A stretch of 64,000 nucleotides of DNA, taken from assembly GCA_963530515.1 (NCBI GenBank), contig CAUSEC010000020.1, positions 41,315 through 105,314 on the forward strand, read 5' to 3'. Origin of the DNA: CBFFRJ01 sp963530515. GTDB taxonomy: Bacteria; Pseudomonadota; Gammaproteobacteria; Enterobacterales; Enterobacteriaceae. The translations under genes and the position numbers were made by a program. Shown in pieces: positions 44,857 to 53,836 of the stretch; the first letter of the stretch is position 1; the number at the start of each line of letters is the position of its first letter. Below the pieces are notes generated by a model that was given only the letters and a program-made list of their open reading frames with translations, was not told the origin of the DNA and searched no databases.

Positions 44857-45327
44857 ATGAACATTATTGAAGCTAACGTTGCTGCCCCGGACGCTCGCGT
44901 CGCCATCACCATTGCGCGTTTCAACAACTTTATCAATGACAGCCTGCTGGAAGGTGCGGTTGACGCCCTGAAACGTATCGGCCAGGTAAAAGATAAAAAT
45001 ATTACCGTTGTATGGGTTCCAGGTGCTTATGAGCTGCCACTGGCGGCAGGTGCGCTGGCGAAAACCGGTAAATATGACGCGGTGATTGCGCTGGGTACGG
45101 TTATTCGTGGCGGCACGGCTCACTTTGAATATGTGGCTGGTGGTGCAAGCAATGGTCTGTTGCATGTTGCGCAGGACAGCGAAATCCCGGTCGCTTTTGG
45201 TGTGTTGACCACCGAAAGCATTGAACAAGCTATCGAACGTGCTGGCACCAAGGCCGGCAACAAAGGCGCGGAAGCTGCACTGACCGCGCTTGAAATGATT
45301 AATGTATTGAAAGCCATCAAGGCCTGA
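44857..45327 (+). CDS. ribH: 6,7-dimethyl-8-ribityllumazine synthase
   Basis: RibH (also called ribE) condenses the ribityl pyrimidine with dihydroxybutanone phosphate to lumazine. The 156-residue protein shows the family segments VPGAYELPLAAG, ALGTVIRGGTAHFEYV (with the catalytic His) and PVAFGVLTTE. A GAAGGAAGAG ribosome site precedes it, and a TATGATAAAAT word at about 44810-44820 in the 89-base gap after ribD may give it its own promoter. Confidence 0.98.
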   Translation: MNIIEANVAAPDARVAITIARFNNFINDSLLEGAVDALKRIGQVKDKNITVVWVPGAYELPLAAGALAKTGKYDAVIALGTVIRGGTAHFEYVAGGASNGLLHVAQDSEIPVAFGVLTTESIEQAIERAGTKAGNKGAEAALTALEMINVLKAIKA

Positions 45328-45346
45328 TTTTTGTAAGGGGAAATCC

Positions 45347-45766
45347 GTGAAACCTGCTGCTCGTCGCCGCGCCCGTGAGTGTGCTGTCCAGGCACTCTAT
45401 TCCTGGCAGTTGTCCCAAAACGACGTCGCTGATGTCGAATACCAGTTCCTGGCAGAACAGGACGTAAAAGATGTTGACGTCCCGTACTTCCGCGAACTGT
45501 TAAGCGGGGTGGCGACTAACAGCGCGTATCTCGACGGCCTGATGAAGCCGTACCTGTCCCGTCTGCTCGAAGAGCTGGGTCAGGTTGAGAAAGCGGTACT
45601 GCGTATTGCGCTGTTTGAACTGTCCAAACGTTCAGACGTGCCGTACAAAGTGGCCATTAACGAAGCTATCGAACTGGCGAAAACCTTTGGTGCAGAAGAT
45701 AGCCACAAATTTGTTAATGGTGTGCTCGATAAAGCCGCGCCTGTGATTCGTCCCAACAAAAAATGA
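45347..45766 (+). CDS. nusB: Transcription antitermination factor NusB
   Basis: NusB with NusE (S10) binds boxA RNA for antitermination of rRNA operons. The 139-residue all-helical protein begins MKPAARRRARECAVQALYSW, the RNA-contacting end, and ends APVIRPNKK. The start codon is GTG at 45347. It is 19 bases after ribH. Confidence 0.97.
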   Translation: MKPAARRRARECAVQALYSWQLSQNDVADVEYQFLAEQDVKDVDVPYFRELLSGVATNSAYLDGLMKPYLSRLLEELGQVEKAVLRIALFELSKRSDVPYKVAINEAIELAKTFGAEDSHKFVNGVLDKAAPVIRPNKK

Positions 45767-45771
45767 TCCTC

Positions 45772-45820
45772 AAGCCGGAGTGGAGTGCGATATCTGACCG
45801 CACCCTGCCCGGCTTTTTTC
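45772..45820 (+). terminator. Stem-loop with T-run between nusB and thiL
   Basis: AAGCCGG near 45772 pairs with CCGGCTT near 45808-45815 around an inner GTGCG/CGCAC pair, then TTTTTTCTTTT. It would separate or attenuate expression between nusB and thiL. Confidence 0.65.
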
Positions 45821-45843
45821 TTTTCTATGCTGAGGCATAACGT

Positions 45844-46821
45844 ATGGCATGCGGCGAATTTTCCCTGATTGCCCGTTATTTTGACCGTGTAAAGAATGCG
45901 CGCCGTGATGTTGAAACGGGCATCGGCGACGACTGTGCACTGCTCAACGTTCCTGAAAAACAAACACTGGCAATCAGCACTGACACCTTAGTGTCGGGTA
46001 TCCATTTTCTTCCTGATATCGATCCTGCCGATCTGGCGTATAAAGCGCTGGCGGTAAACGTGAGCGATCTGGCGGCAATGGGGGCCGATCCTGCGTGGCT
46101 CACGCTGGCGCTGACCCTCCCGAACGTCGATGAAGACTGGTTGAAAGCTTTTAGCGATAGCCTGTTCGACCAGCTCAGCTACTACGATATGCAGCTCATT
46201 GGCGGTGACACGACCCGTGGCCCCCTTTCCATGACGCTGGGTATTCACGGCTATGTGCCGGTTGGCCGGGCCATTAAGCGCTCCGGTGCCAAACCAGGAG
46301 ACTGGATTTATGTGACGGGTACGCCCGGAGACAGCGCGGCCGGGCTGGCGATTTTGCAGGACCGTTTACAGGTCAGCGACGAAACGGACGCCCGCTACCT
46401 GGTGCAGCGTCATCTGCGCCCGACCCCGCGCGTATTACACGGGCAGGCATTACGAGGGCTTGCGACTTCTGCTATCGATCTCTCAGACGGCCTGATTTCC
46501 GATCTCGGCCATATTCTCAAGGCCAGCGACTGCGGTGCGCGTATTGATTTGGATGCGCTGCCTTACTCAGAAGCGGTGAAGCGCCATGTGGGGAAAGACC
46601 AGGCGCTGCGCTGGGCGCTGTCGGGCGGGGAAGATTACGAGCTGTGCTTTACCGTACCCGAACTGAACCGGGGGGCGCTTGAGGTTGCCGTTGCGCACCT
46701 TGGGGCACCGGTAACCTGCATTGGGCAGATGAGTGCAGACGTTGAAGGATTACATTTTACCCGTGACGACAAGGCCGTGACGCTCGACTGGAAAGGATAC
46801 GATCACTTTGCCGCTCTTTAA
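45844..46821 (+). CDS. thiL: Thiamine-monophosphate kinase
   Basis: ThiL phosphorylates thiamine monophosphate to thiamine pyrophosphate. The 325-residue protein of the PurM/AIRS fold shows GIGDDCALL (about 22-30), the DPADLAYKALAVNVSDLAAMGA segment and IGGDTTRGP, and the C-terminal WALSGGEDYELCF. It overlaps pgpA by 14 bases. Confidence 0.97.
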   Translation: MACGEFSLIARYFDRVKNARRDVETGIGDDCALLNVPEKQTLAISTDTLVSGIHFLPDIDPADLAYKALAVNVSDLAAMGADPAWLTLALTLPNVDEDWLKAFSDSLFDQLSYYDMQLIGGDTTRGPLSMTLGIHGYVPVGRAIKRSGAKPGDWIYVTGTPGDSAAGLAILQDRLQVSDETDARYLVQRHLRPTPRVLHGQALRGLATSAIDLSDGLISDLGHILKASDCGARIDLDALPYSEAVKRHVGKDQALRWALSGGEDYELCFTVPELNRGALEVAVAHLGAPVTCIGQMSADVEGLHFTRDDKAVTLDWKGYDHFAAL

Positions 46822-47317
46822 GAAAGACATTGCCAAAAGCCGTCTCAAAATGAGTAACCCGTGGCACCTGCTGGCAACGGGTTTTGGTAGCGGATTGAGT
46901 CCCATAATGCCGGGCACCGTGGGGTCACTGGCATCGATCCCGTTCTGGTATTTGATGACACTACTGCCCTGGCAGCTCTACTCGCTGGTCGTGATGTTGG
47001 GCATCAGTATCGGTGTTTATCTGTGTCACCGCACCGCTAAAGATATGGGCGTGCATGACCACGGCAGCATCGTCTGGGATGAGTTCATCGGGATGTGGAT
47101 AACTCTGATGGCGCTGCCCACCAATGACTGGCAGTGGGTCGCAGCCGGGTTTGTGATTTTCCGTATCTTCGATATGTGGAAACCGTGGCCGATTCGCTGG
47201 TTCGACCGCAATGTGCACGGCGGGATGGGCATTATGGTGGACGATATTGTCGCCGGAATCGTCTCCGCGGGGATTCTGTATGTAGTGGGTCACCACTGGC
47301 CGCTGGGCCTTCTCTGA
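46808..47317 (+). CDS. pgpA: Phosphatidylglycerophosphatase A
   Basis: PgpA dephosphorylates phosphatidylglycerophosphate in the inner membrane. The 169-residue protein has four hydrophobic segments and the conserved DEFIGMW and DDIVAGIVSAG motifs. The start is a TTG at 46808 inside the end of thiL, with AAAGGA upstream; an internal ATG (46850) would remove the KDIAKSRLK segment that E. coli PgpA also carries. The N terminus is a few residues shorter than in E. coli. Confidence 0.93.
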   Translation: MPLFKKDIAKSRLKMSNPWHLLATGFGSGLSPIMPGTVGSLASIPFWYLMTLLPWQLYSLVVMLGISIGVYLCHRTAKDMGVHDHGSIVWDEFIGMWITLMALPTNDWQWVAAGFVIFRIFDMWKPWPIRWFDRNVHGGMGIMVDDIVAGIVSAGILYVVGHHWPLGLL

Positions 47318-47320
47318 TGT

Positions 47321-47344
47321 TTCCCTCTCCATGCGGAGAGGGAA
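47321..47344. terminator. Hairpin between convergent pgpA and yajO
   Basis: TTCCCTCTCC at 47321-47330 pairs exactly with GGAGAGGGAA at 47335-47344, four bases after the pgpA stop. No T-run follows. Confidence 0.55.
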
Positions 47345-47356
47345 GTGATGGGCCTC

Positions 47357-48331
47357 TTACTTGAACCCGACCACCGGGTGCTGTTTATAAGGGGTTTCCA
47401 TCTCGGCAACCTGCTCTGGCTTCAGCGTCAGATCCACCGCCTGTAATAATTCCTCAAGCTGCTCCTCCCGCGATGCGCCAATAATCGGCGCGGCAACACC
47501 GGGTTTACTCAGCAGCCATGCCAGCGCGACCTGAGCACGTGTGGCACCCGTTTCTTCAGCAATGGCCCCCAGCCGCTCGGCAATCTGCGCATCGTTTTCG
47601 TCATTCTCGTTATAGAGATTTTTCCCTACCTGATCGGACACCAGACGGGCAGTGGTTTCTCCCCACGGACGGGTCAGGCGACCACGCGCCAGCGGACTCC
47701 AGGGAATAACGGCTACGCCTTCCTGGTAGCAGAGCGGCAGCATGTCGCGCTCTTCTTCACGGTAAATCAGGTTGTAGTGATCCTGCATGGTCACAAATTG
47801 TGCCCAGCCGTGCTGTTTCTGCAGGTCGAGCGCCTGAGCAAACTGGCTGGCATGCATGGACGATGCACCGATATAACGGGCTTTGCCGGCCTTCACCACG
47901 TCGTTCAGCGCTTCCAGTGTCTCTTCAATCGGTGTGTTGTAGTCCCAGCGGTGGATTTGCAGCAAATCCACGTAGTCCATGCCCAGACGCGTCAGGCTGT
48001 CGTCAATGGAACGCAGGATCTGCGCACGTGAAAGCCCTTCGCTTAACGTACCGGACGGGTAATAGACTTTGGTGGCGACGACCACCTCATCGCGGCGGGC
48101 GAAATCGCGCAGTGCGCGGCCCACGATTTCTTCGCTGCTGCCGTCAGAGTAGCTGTTGGCGGTATCGAAGAAGTTGATGCCGCCGTTCAGGGCGTGCTGG
48201 ATAAGCAGACGACTGCTCTCTTCCGGCAGCGTCCATGCGTGATTACCCCGGTCAGGCTCGCCAAACGTCATGCAGCCAAGGCAAAGGCGGGAAACCTTAA
48301 GATCTGTTTTTCCTAATGTGTTGTATTGCAT
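47357..48331 (-). CDS. yajO: Aldo/keto reductase YajO
   Basis: YajO is an NADPH-dependent aldo/keto reductase, linked in E. coli to making ribose-derived or thiamine-precursor sugars (1-deoxyxylulose has been proposed). The 324-residue TIM-barrel protein has NFFDTANSYSDGSSEE (catalytic Asp and Tyr), VATKVYY (catalytic Lys) and IHRWD (His). The start at 48331 gives MQYNTLGKTDLKVSRL; an upstream in-frame start adds nine residues. It lies just upstream of dxs on the map, on the same strand but separated by a palindromic repeat. Confidence 0.93.
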   Translation of the reverse strand: MQYNTLGKTDLKVSRLCLGCMTFGEPDRGNHAWTLPEESSRLLIQHALNGGINFFDTANSYSDGSSEEIVGRALRDFARRDEVVVATKVYYPSGTLSEGLSRAQILRSIDDSLTRLGMDYVDLLQIHRWDYNTPIEETLEALNDVVKAGKARYIGASSMHASQFAQALDLQKQHGWAQFVTMQDHYNLIYREEERDMLPLCYQEGVAVIPWSPLARGRLTRPWGETTARLVSDQVGKNLYNENDENDAQIAERLGAIAEETGATRAQVALAWLLSKPGVAAPIIGASREEQLEELLQAVDLTLKPEQVAEMETPYKQHPVVGFK

Positions 48332-48348
48332 GCTTCCACTCCTGCATA

Positions 48349-48471
48349 TACTCGTCATATTTCACGTTGCAGGTGCGTTGTCTGCGCCAGTTCGCCCCAG
48401 TTACATAGGTAACTATGCTCCTGGGGACTCACTGGCTTGCCGCCTTCCTGTAACCCGAACTATTTAGAGTA
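48349..48471. repeat. Dispersed imperfect palindromic repeat (RSA-like)
   Basis: A 123-base element lies between yajO and dxs. Its ends TACTC and GAGTA mirror each other; inner CCCAG and CTGGG arms flank a centre AGTTAC-ATAG-GTAACT. Phrases such as GGGGACTCACTGGCTTGCC and CGCCTTCCTG followed by TATTTAGAGTA match a dispersed enterobacterial intergenic repeat I recognise from memory. The exact family name is not certain. Confidence 0.65.
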
Positions 48472-48516
48472 AGATTAAAAAGTTACCCTTAAGCATAGCA
48501 GGAGCGGTGGAGGAGG

Positions 48517-50379
48517 TTATGCGAGCCAGCGCCGGATGTGGGATTCAATGCCTGCGGCATCCAGGCCCAGCTCAGCGCGGGCTTCGTCCTGGGTTCCCTG
48601 AGGAATGAAGTAATCTGGTAAACCGAGGTTGAGCACTGGAACCGGTTTACGGTGGGACATCAGAACCTCGTTAACGCCACTGCCTGCGCCGCCGATAATC
48701 GCGTTTTCTTCCAGCGTAATCAATGACTCATGGCGCGCAGCCATCTGCAAAATCAATGTTTCATCAAGCGGTTTAACAAAGCGCATGTCCACAAGCGTTG
48801 CGTTCAGCGCTTCCGCTGCTTTCTCGGCTTCAGGCAACAACGTACCGAAGTTAAGAATCGCAATCTTCTCACCTTCGCGTTTCACTAACCCTTTCCCAAG
48901 CGGCAGTTTTTGCAGCGGTTCCAGCGTCACACCAACCGCGTTCCCGCGTGGGTAACGCACGGCACTCGGGCCTTCGTTGTGGTGGTAACCGGTGAACAGC
49001 ATCTGGCGACATTCGTTCTCGTCGCTCGGCGTCATGATGACCATATCCGGGATGCAGCGCAGATAAGAGATATCAAACGCGCCCTGATGGGTCTGGCCGT
49101 CCGCTCCCACGATACCCGCACGGTCAATCGCGAAAAGCACCGGCAGTTTCTGAATGGCGACGTCGTGAATAACCTGATCGTAGGCGCGCTGCAGGAATGT
49201 GGAGTAGATAGCCACAACCGGCTTGTAACCGCCAATCGCCAGACCCGCCGCAAACGTGACCGCATGCTGCTCGGCGATGGCCACATCAAAATATTGATCC
49301 GGGAATTTGCGGGAAAACTCCACCATGCCGGAACCTTCACGCATGGCCGGGGTGACGGCCATTAATTTGTTATCTTTGGCCGCCGTTTCGCACAGCCAGT
49401 CACCAAAGATTTTGGAGTAGCTCGGCATGCCACCGCTGCTTTTCGGCAAGGTTCCGCTGGTGGGATCGAACTTCGGCACTGCATGGAAGGTAATGGGATC
49501 TTTTTCGGCGGGCTCATAGCCACGGCCTTTCTTGGTCATGATATGCAAGAACTGCGGGCCTTTCAGGCTGCGCATATTTTTCAGGGTCTGCACCAGACCC
49601 AGCACGTCATGGCCATCAACCGGGCCGATGTAGTTAAAGCCCAGCTCTTCAAACAACGTACCCGGCACGACCATGCCTTTAATGTGTTCTTCGGTACGTT
49701 TAATCAGCTCTTTGATCGGCGGTACACCGGAAAGCACTTTCTTGCCGCCTTCACGCAGGGTGGAGTAAAGCTTGCCGGAGAGCAGCTGTGCCAGGTGATT
49801 GTTCAGTGCACCAACGTTCTCTGAAATCGACATTTCGTTGTCGTTGAGGACGACCAGCATGTCCGGGCGAATATCTCCCGCATGGTTCATCGCTTCAAAC
49901 GCCATGCCTGCGGTAATCGCACCGTCACCAATCACGCTGACTGTGCGACGCTGTTTACCCTCTTTTGCGGCCGCAACGGCAATGCCGATGCCTGCGCTGA
50001 TGGACGTAGAGGAGTGGCCAACGCTTAACACGTCGTACTCGCTTTCACCGCGCCAGGGGAAAGGGTGCAAACCGTTTTTCTGGCGGATCGTGCCGATACG
50101 GTCGCGACGCCCGGTCAGTATTTTATGGGGGTAAGCCTGATGACCGACGTCCCAGATGAGCTGGTCAAAGGGGGTGTTATAGACGTAGTGCAGCGCCACG
50201 GTTAATTCCACCGTGCCAAGCCCGGAGGCGAAGTGTCCGCTGGAGCGGCTCACGCTGTCGAGCAGGTAACGACGCAGTTCGTCGCACAGTTTCGGCAGGC
50301 TCTCTTTTGGCAGCGAACGCAACTCCGCAGTGGAATCGACCAACGCCAGCGTCGGGTATTTGGCTATATCAAAACTCAT
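48517..50379 (-). CDS. dxs: 1-deoxy-D-xylulose-5-phosphate synthase
   Basis: Dxs condenses pyruvate and glyceraldehyde-3-phosphate with thiamine diphosphate, the entry step to the non-mevalonate isoprenoid route and to pyridoxal and thiamine. The 620-residue protein has the catalytic His in GHQAYPHKIL (near 80), the ThDP-binding GDGAITAGMAFEAMN, and the transketolase-type middle domain with DRAGIVGADGQTHQG. The start at 50379 (MSFDIAKYPTLALV) gives the E. coli length. It is the last gene of xseB-ispA-dxs. Confidence 0.98.
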   Translation of the reverse strand: MSFDIAKYPTLALVDSTAELRSLPKESLPKLCDELRRYLLDSVSRSSGHFASGLGTVELTVALHYVYNTPFDQLIWDVGHQAYPHKILTGRRDRIGTIRQKNGLHPFPWRGESEYDVLSVGHSSTSISAGIGIAVAAAKEGKQRRTVSVIGDGAITAGMAFEAMNHAGDIRPDMLVVLNDNEMSISENVGALNNHLAQLLSGKLYSTLREGGKKVLSGVPPIKELIKRTEEHIKGMVVPGTLFEELGFNYIGPVDGHDVLGLVQTLKNMRSLKGPQFLHIMTKKGRGYEPAEKDPITFHAVPKFDPTSGTLPKSSGGMPSYSKIFGDWLCETAAKDNKLMAVTPAMREGSGMVEFSRKFPDQYFDVAIAEQHAVTFAAGLAIGGYKPVVAIYSTFLQRAYDQVIHDVAIQKLPVLFAIDRAGIVGADGQTHQGAFDISYLRCIPDMVIMTPSDENECRQMLFTGYHHNEGPSAVRYPRGNAVGVTLEPLQKLPLGKGLVKREGEKIAILNFGTLLPEAEKAAEALNATLVDMRFVKPLDETLILQMAARHESLITLEENAIIGGAGSGVNEVLMSHRKPVPVLNLGLPDYFIPQGTQDEARAELGLDAAGIESHIRRWLA

Positions 50380-50401
50380 CGGAGACTCATTCGTGTTGTC
50401 A

Positions 50402-51301
50402 TTATTTATCACGCTGGATTATGTAATCAGCCAGTGCTTCCAGTGCCGTTGTATCCAGTGATTGCGCAGCCAGCAGGTCTAACGACTGGCGTGCCTCTGC
50501 AATCAGCAAACGGGCTTTTACCCGGGCTTGCTCAAGGCCCAGTAACGCAGGATAGGTACTTTTACCGAGTTGTTGGTCGGCCCCCTGGCGTTTTCCAAGG
50601 GTCGCAGTATCGCCGACAACATCGAGTATGTCATCCTGAACCTGGAACGCCAGGCCAATGCTTTGGGCATACTTATCAAGCACTGGCAGCCAGACGTGCC
50701 CGGCTTTTCCGGCGCTCAGCGCGCCCATTTTTACTGCGGCGCGAATCAATGCACCGGTTTTATGACGGTGGATCTGTTCAAGGGCGTCCAAATCGACGGA
50801 TTTACCTTCAGCGGCTAAATCCAGCGCCTGTCCGGCACACATGCCGGCAGCACCGCTGGCGTACGCCAGCTCGCGCACCATCGCCAGGCGATCCTCGACG
50901 GTCACTTCAGCCATCGGGGCGTCGCTAAGAATAGTAAATGCCAGCGTCTGCAATGCGTCTCCGGCCAGAATCGCATTGGCTTCGCCAAATTTGATGTGGC
51001 AGGTTGGCTGGCCGCGACGTAAATCGTCATCGTCCATGGCAGGCAAGTCGTCGTGAATCAGCGAATACGCGTGGATACATTCCACTGCTGCTGCGGGTGC
51101 ATCCAGCGTTTCCCGGCTGACGCCAAACATAGTGCCCGTGGCGTACACCAGGAAAGGACGAAGACGTTTGCCACCTAATAATGCGCCATACTCCATCGCC
51201 TCAACCAGAGGAGAGTTCTGAAAGGGCAGGGGAGCGATAAAGCGCCGCAGGGCATCGTTGGCGTGCTCAACGCACGTCTGGAGCTGTTGGTTAAAGTCCA
51301 T
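50402..51301 (-). CDS. ispA: Farnesyl diphosphate synthase
   Basis: IspA adds isopentenyl diphosphate to dimethylallyl and geranyl diphosphate to make farnesyl diphosphate. The 299-residue all-helical protein has the first aspartate-rich motif DDLPAMDDDD at about 84-93 and the second QVQDDILD near 224. It starts directly after the xseB stop (TAAATG) and lies 22 bases before dxs, placing two isoprenoid enzymes in one operon. Confidence 0.98.
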   Translation of the reverse strand: MDFNQQLQTCVEHANDALRRFIAPLPFQNSPLVEAMEYGALLGGKRLRPFLVYATGTMFGVSRETLDAPAAAVECIHAYSLIHDDLPAMDDDDLRRGQPTCHIKFGEANAILAGDALQTLAFTILSDAPMAEVTVEDRLAMVRELAYASGAAGMCAGQALDLAAEGKSVDLDALEQIHRHKTGALIRAAVKMGALSAGKAGHVWLPVLDKYAQSIGLAFQVQDDILDVVGDTATLGKRQGADQQLGKSTYPALLGLEQARVKARLLIAEARQSLDLLAAQSLDTTALEALADYIIQRDK

Positions 51302-51544
51302 TTACTCGTTATCCGGGGTGAACGGCGTTAAGGGCGCTTCCTCGCTATCGGACAGCAGAATCTGGACTCGCTGTTCAGCCTGCTGGAGTTTTACCTGCCC
51401 CTGACGGGCCAGTTGCACGCCACGTTCGAATTCATTGAGGGCATCTTCCAGCGGGAGATCGCCACTTTCAAGACGAGTAACAATCTGCTCCAGCTCGCTT
51501 AGCGCAGTTTCAAAACTGGCGGGTGCATCTTTTTTCTTTGGCAT
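51302..51544 (-). CDS. xseB: Exodeoxyribonuclease VII small subunit
   Basis: XseB is the 80-residue small subunit of exonuclease VII, a single-strand-specific nuclease. The helical protein begins MPKKKDAPASFETALSELEQ, with a coiled-coil heptad pattern through about residue 65. The start at 51544 is chosen on the family length; the frame is open further upstream to 51790 across the thiI promoter and is not supported. It is first in xseB-ispA-dxs and divergent from thiI. Confidence 0.96.
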   Translation of the reverse strand: MPKKKDAPASFETALSELEQIVTRLESGDLPLEDALNEFERGVQLARQGQVKLQQAEQRVQILLSDSEEAPLTPFTPDNE

Positions 51545-51749
51545 AATGACTGTCTGACTCTCATTGTGTTCCGACTCCACTATGGTAGCGAAGTCGTGAG
51601 GCTTAGCAAATAACGCGCAAGGGTCATGCAAAATACACAGTCGCGCCGCGATGGTGGTATACTTGCGCGCCTGGATGCAGCCGCAGGTGTGGGCTGCTGT
51701 ATTTTTTTCTGAGAAGCCCAACCGGGCTTGCCAACGAACCCTTGCCGCC

Positions 51750-53198
51750 ATGAAGTTTATCATTAAATTGTTCCCGGAAATCACCATCAAAAGCCAATCT
51801 GTGCGTTTGCGCTTTATTAAGATCCTTACCGGGAATATTCGTAACGTTCTGAAGCACTACGACGAGACCCTCGCGGTCGTTCGTCACTGGGATAACATCG
51901 AAGTTCGCGCCAAAGACGAAAATCAGCGTCTGATTATTCGCGACGCGCTGACCCGTATCCCGGGTATTCACCATATTCTGGAAGTGGAAGATGTGCCTTT
52001 CACCTCCCTGCACGACATCTTCGAAAAAACGCTGGAAGCCTGGCGCGAGAAGCTGGAAGGCAAAACCTTCTGCGTACGTGCAAAGCGTCGTGGTAAACAC
52101 GAGTTCAGTTCCATTGAAGCCGAACGCTATGTCGGGGGTGGGCTGAACCAGCACATTGAAACCGCGCGCGTGAAGCTGACCAACCCGGACGTCACGGTAA
52201 ACATTGAAATCGAAAACGATCGTCTGCTGCTGGTTAAAGGCCGCTACGAAGGTATCGGCGGTTTCCCGATCGGCACCCAGGAAGACGTGCTGTCGCTGAT
52301 TTCTGGTGGTTTCGACTCCGGTGTTTCCAGCTACATGCTGATGCGTCGTGGCTGCCGTGTGCATTATTGCTTCTTCAACCTTGGCGGTGCCGCGCATGAA
52401 ATCGGCGTACGTCAGGTCGCCCACTATTTGTGGAACCGTTTTGGCAGCTCCCACCGCGTGCGCTTTGTCGCCATTAACTTCGAACCGGTGGTTGGCGAGA
52501 TCCTTGAAAAAGTCGACGACGGCCAGATGGGCGTGGTGCTCAAACGTATGATGGTGCGTGCGGCCTCTCAGGTTGCCGAGCGTTACGGCGTACAGGCACT
52601 GGTGACCGGCGAAGCGCTGGGTCAGGTGTCCAGCCAGACGCTGACCAACCTGCGCCTGATTGATAATGTCTCCGACACGCTGATCCTGCGCCCGCTTATC
52701 TCTTACGATAAAGAGCACATCATCGATCTGGCCCGCGAAATCGGTACGGAAGACTTTGCCCGCACCATGCCGGAATACTGCGGCGTGATTTCAAAAAGCC
52801 CGACCGTGAAAGCAGTGAAGGCCAAAATTGAAGCCGAAGAAGAAAACTTCGACTTCTCCATCCTCGATAAGGTGGTGGCTGAAGCCTCTAACATCGACAT
52901 TCGCGTGATTGCCGAGCAGACCAGCGAAGAAGTCGTTGAAGTCGAAACGGTGAGCGGTTTTGGTCCAAACGACATGCTGCTGGATATCCGCTCCATCGAT
53001 GAGCAGGATGCCAAACCGTTAGAGGTGGAAGGCGTGGAAGTGGTTTCGCTGCCGTTCTACAAGCTCAGCACCAAATTTGGCGATCTTGACCAGAGCAAAA
53101 ACTGGCTGCTGTGGTGTGAACGCGGTGTGATGAGTCGTTTGCAGGCGCTGTATCTGCTGGAGCAGGGCTTCAAGAACGTGAAGGTGTATCGCCCGTAA
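51750..53198 (+). CDS. thiI: tRNA sulfurtransferase ThiI
   Basis: ThiI makes 4-thiouridine at tRNA position 8 and also supplies sulfur for the thiazole of thiamine. The 482-residue protein has an N-terminal ferredoxin-like and THUMP region (about 1-165), the PP-loop ISGGFDSG near 182, and a C-terminal rhodanese domain with the persulfide Cys456 in LLWCERGVMS. The Cys in YCGVISKSP near 344 is its partner. The ATG at 51750 gives MKFIIKLFPEITIKS; a longer frame starts at 51651 but crosses the promoter region. Confidence 0.97.
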   Translation: MKFIIKLFPEITIKSQSVRLRFIKILTGNIRNVLKHYDETLAVVRHWDNIEVRAKDENQRLIIRDALTRIPGIHHILEVEDVPFTSLHDIFEKTLEAWREKLEGKTFCVRAKRRGKHEFSSIEAERYVGGGLNQHIETARVKLTNPDVTVNIEIENDRLLLVKGRYEGIGGFPIGTQEDVLSLISGGFDSGVSSYMLMRRGCRVHYCFFNLGGAAHEIGVRQVAHYLWNRFGSSHRVRFVAINFEPVVGEILEKVDDGQMGVVLKRMMVRAASQVAERYGVQALVTGEALGQVSSQTLTNLRLIDNVSDTLILRPLISYDKEHIIDLAREIGTEDFARTMPEYCGVISKSPTVKAVKAKIEAEEENFDFSILDKVVAEASNIDIRVIAEQTSEEVVEVETVSGFGPNDMLLDIRSIDEQDAKPLEVEGVEVVSLPFYKLSTKFGDLDQSKNWLLWCERGVMSRLQALYLLEQGFKNVKVYRP

Positions 53199-53204
53199 TG
53201 GATG

Positions 53205-53234
53205 TGCCGGGTGGCGTTGCGTCGCCATCCGGCA
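53205..53234. repeat. REP palindrome after thiI
   Basis: TGCCGGGTGGCG with CGCCATCCGGCA, a classical single REP unit, lies between convergent thiI and yajL. Confidence 0.75.
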
Positions 53235-53242
53235 TTGTTATT

Positions 53243-53836
53243 TCAGGCTTCGTAGTAGTTATAAATGCCCGCCGGTATCACCAGCTGTTTCGCCACTTCA
53301 TGGGCTTTTTCCCGCCCGACCAGCACATCAATAATCTTTAATGCAAAATCGATCGACGTGCCTGGACCCTGACTGGTGATGAGCTTCACCCTCGGATCCC
53401 AGACGACGCGCTTATCCTGCCACTGATCGGCGGGGATCTGCTCTTTCAGCGCCGGAAAACCGGTCATGTTGCCTATCGGGAACAGGTCATGGGGCACCAG
53501 CACAGTCGCCGCTGCGGCGCAAATAGTCGCCACAATTCGTCCAGACAAATGAAACTGCCGCACGGTTTCTACCAGCAGCGGGCTGTCGCGAAAACATTCC
53601 GCACCTTTGATGCCGCCAGGTAACACAATCACGTCGAAGTCTCCGTCAGCCACGGCGACCAGTGGCGCATCGGCTAGAATTTTAACCCCGCGCGAGCAGG
53701 TTATGGCCAGATTACCGTCGTCGGCGACGCTGGCAGTGGTCACGGAAATACCGCCGCGCACCAGCAGATCAATAGTGGTGACCGCTTCGGTCTCTTCACT
53801 ACCAGGGGCGAGACAGACCAGAGCTGACGCGCTCAT
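53243..53836 (-). CDS. yajL: YajL, DJ-1/PfpI family protein deglycase-chaperone
   Basis: YajL belongs to the DJ-1 superfamily; in E. coli it is described as an oxidative-stress chaperone and deglycase. The 197-residue protein has the conserved nucleophile Cys106 in ATICAAAAT and Glu near 15-16 in GSEETEA. The ATG at 53836 is chosen because AAGGAG lies 7 bases upstream; a GTG at 53842 would be too close to it. Its start lies inside the end of panE (38-base overlap), so the two are coupled. Confidence 0.95.
   Translation of the reverse strand: MSASALVCLAPGSEETEAVTTIDLLVRGGISVTTASVADDGNLAITCSRGVKILADAPLVAVADGDFDVIVLPGGIKGAECFRDSPLLVETVRQFHLSGRIVATICAAAATVLVPHDLFPIGNMTGFPALKEQIPADQWQDKRVVWDPRVKLITSQGPGTSIDFALKIIDVLVGREKAHEVAKQLVIPAGIYNYYEA

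Noticed and set aside
51624..52718. 364-codon minus-strand frame across thiI
   Set aside because: It mirrors thiI codon bias and lacks recognisable domains; thiI is well supported.
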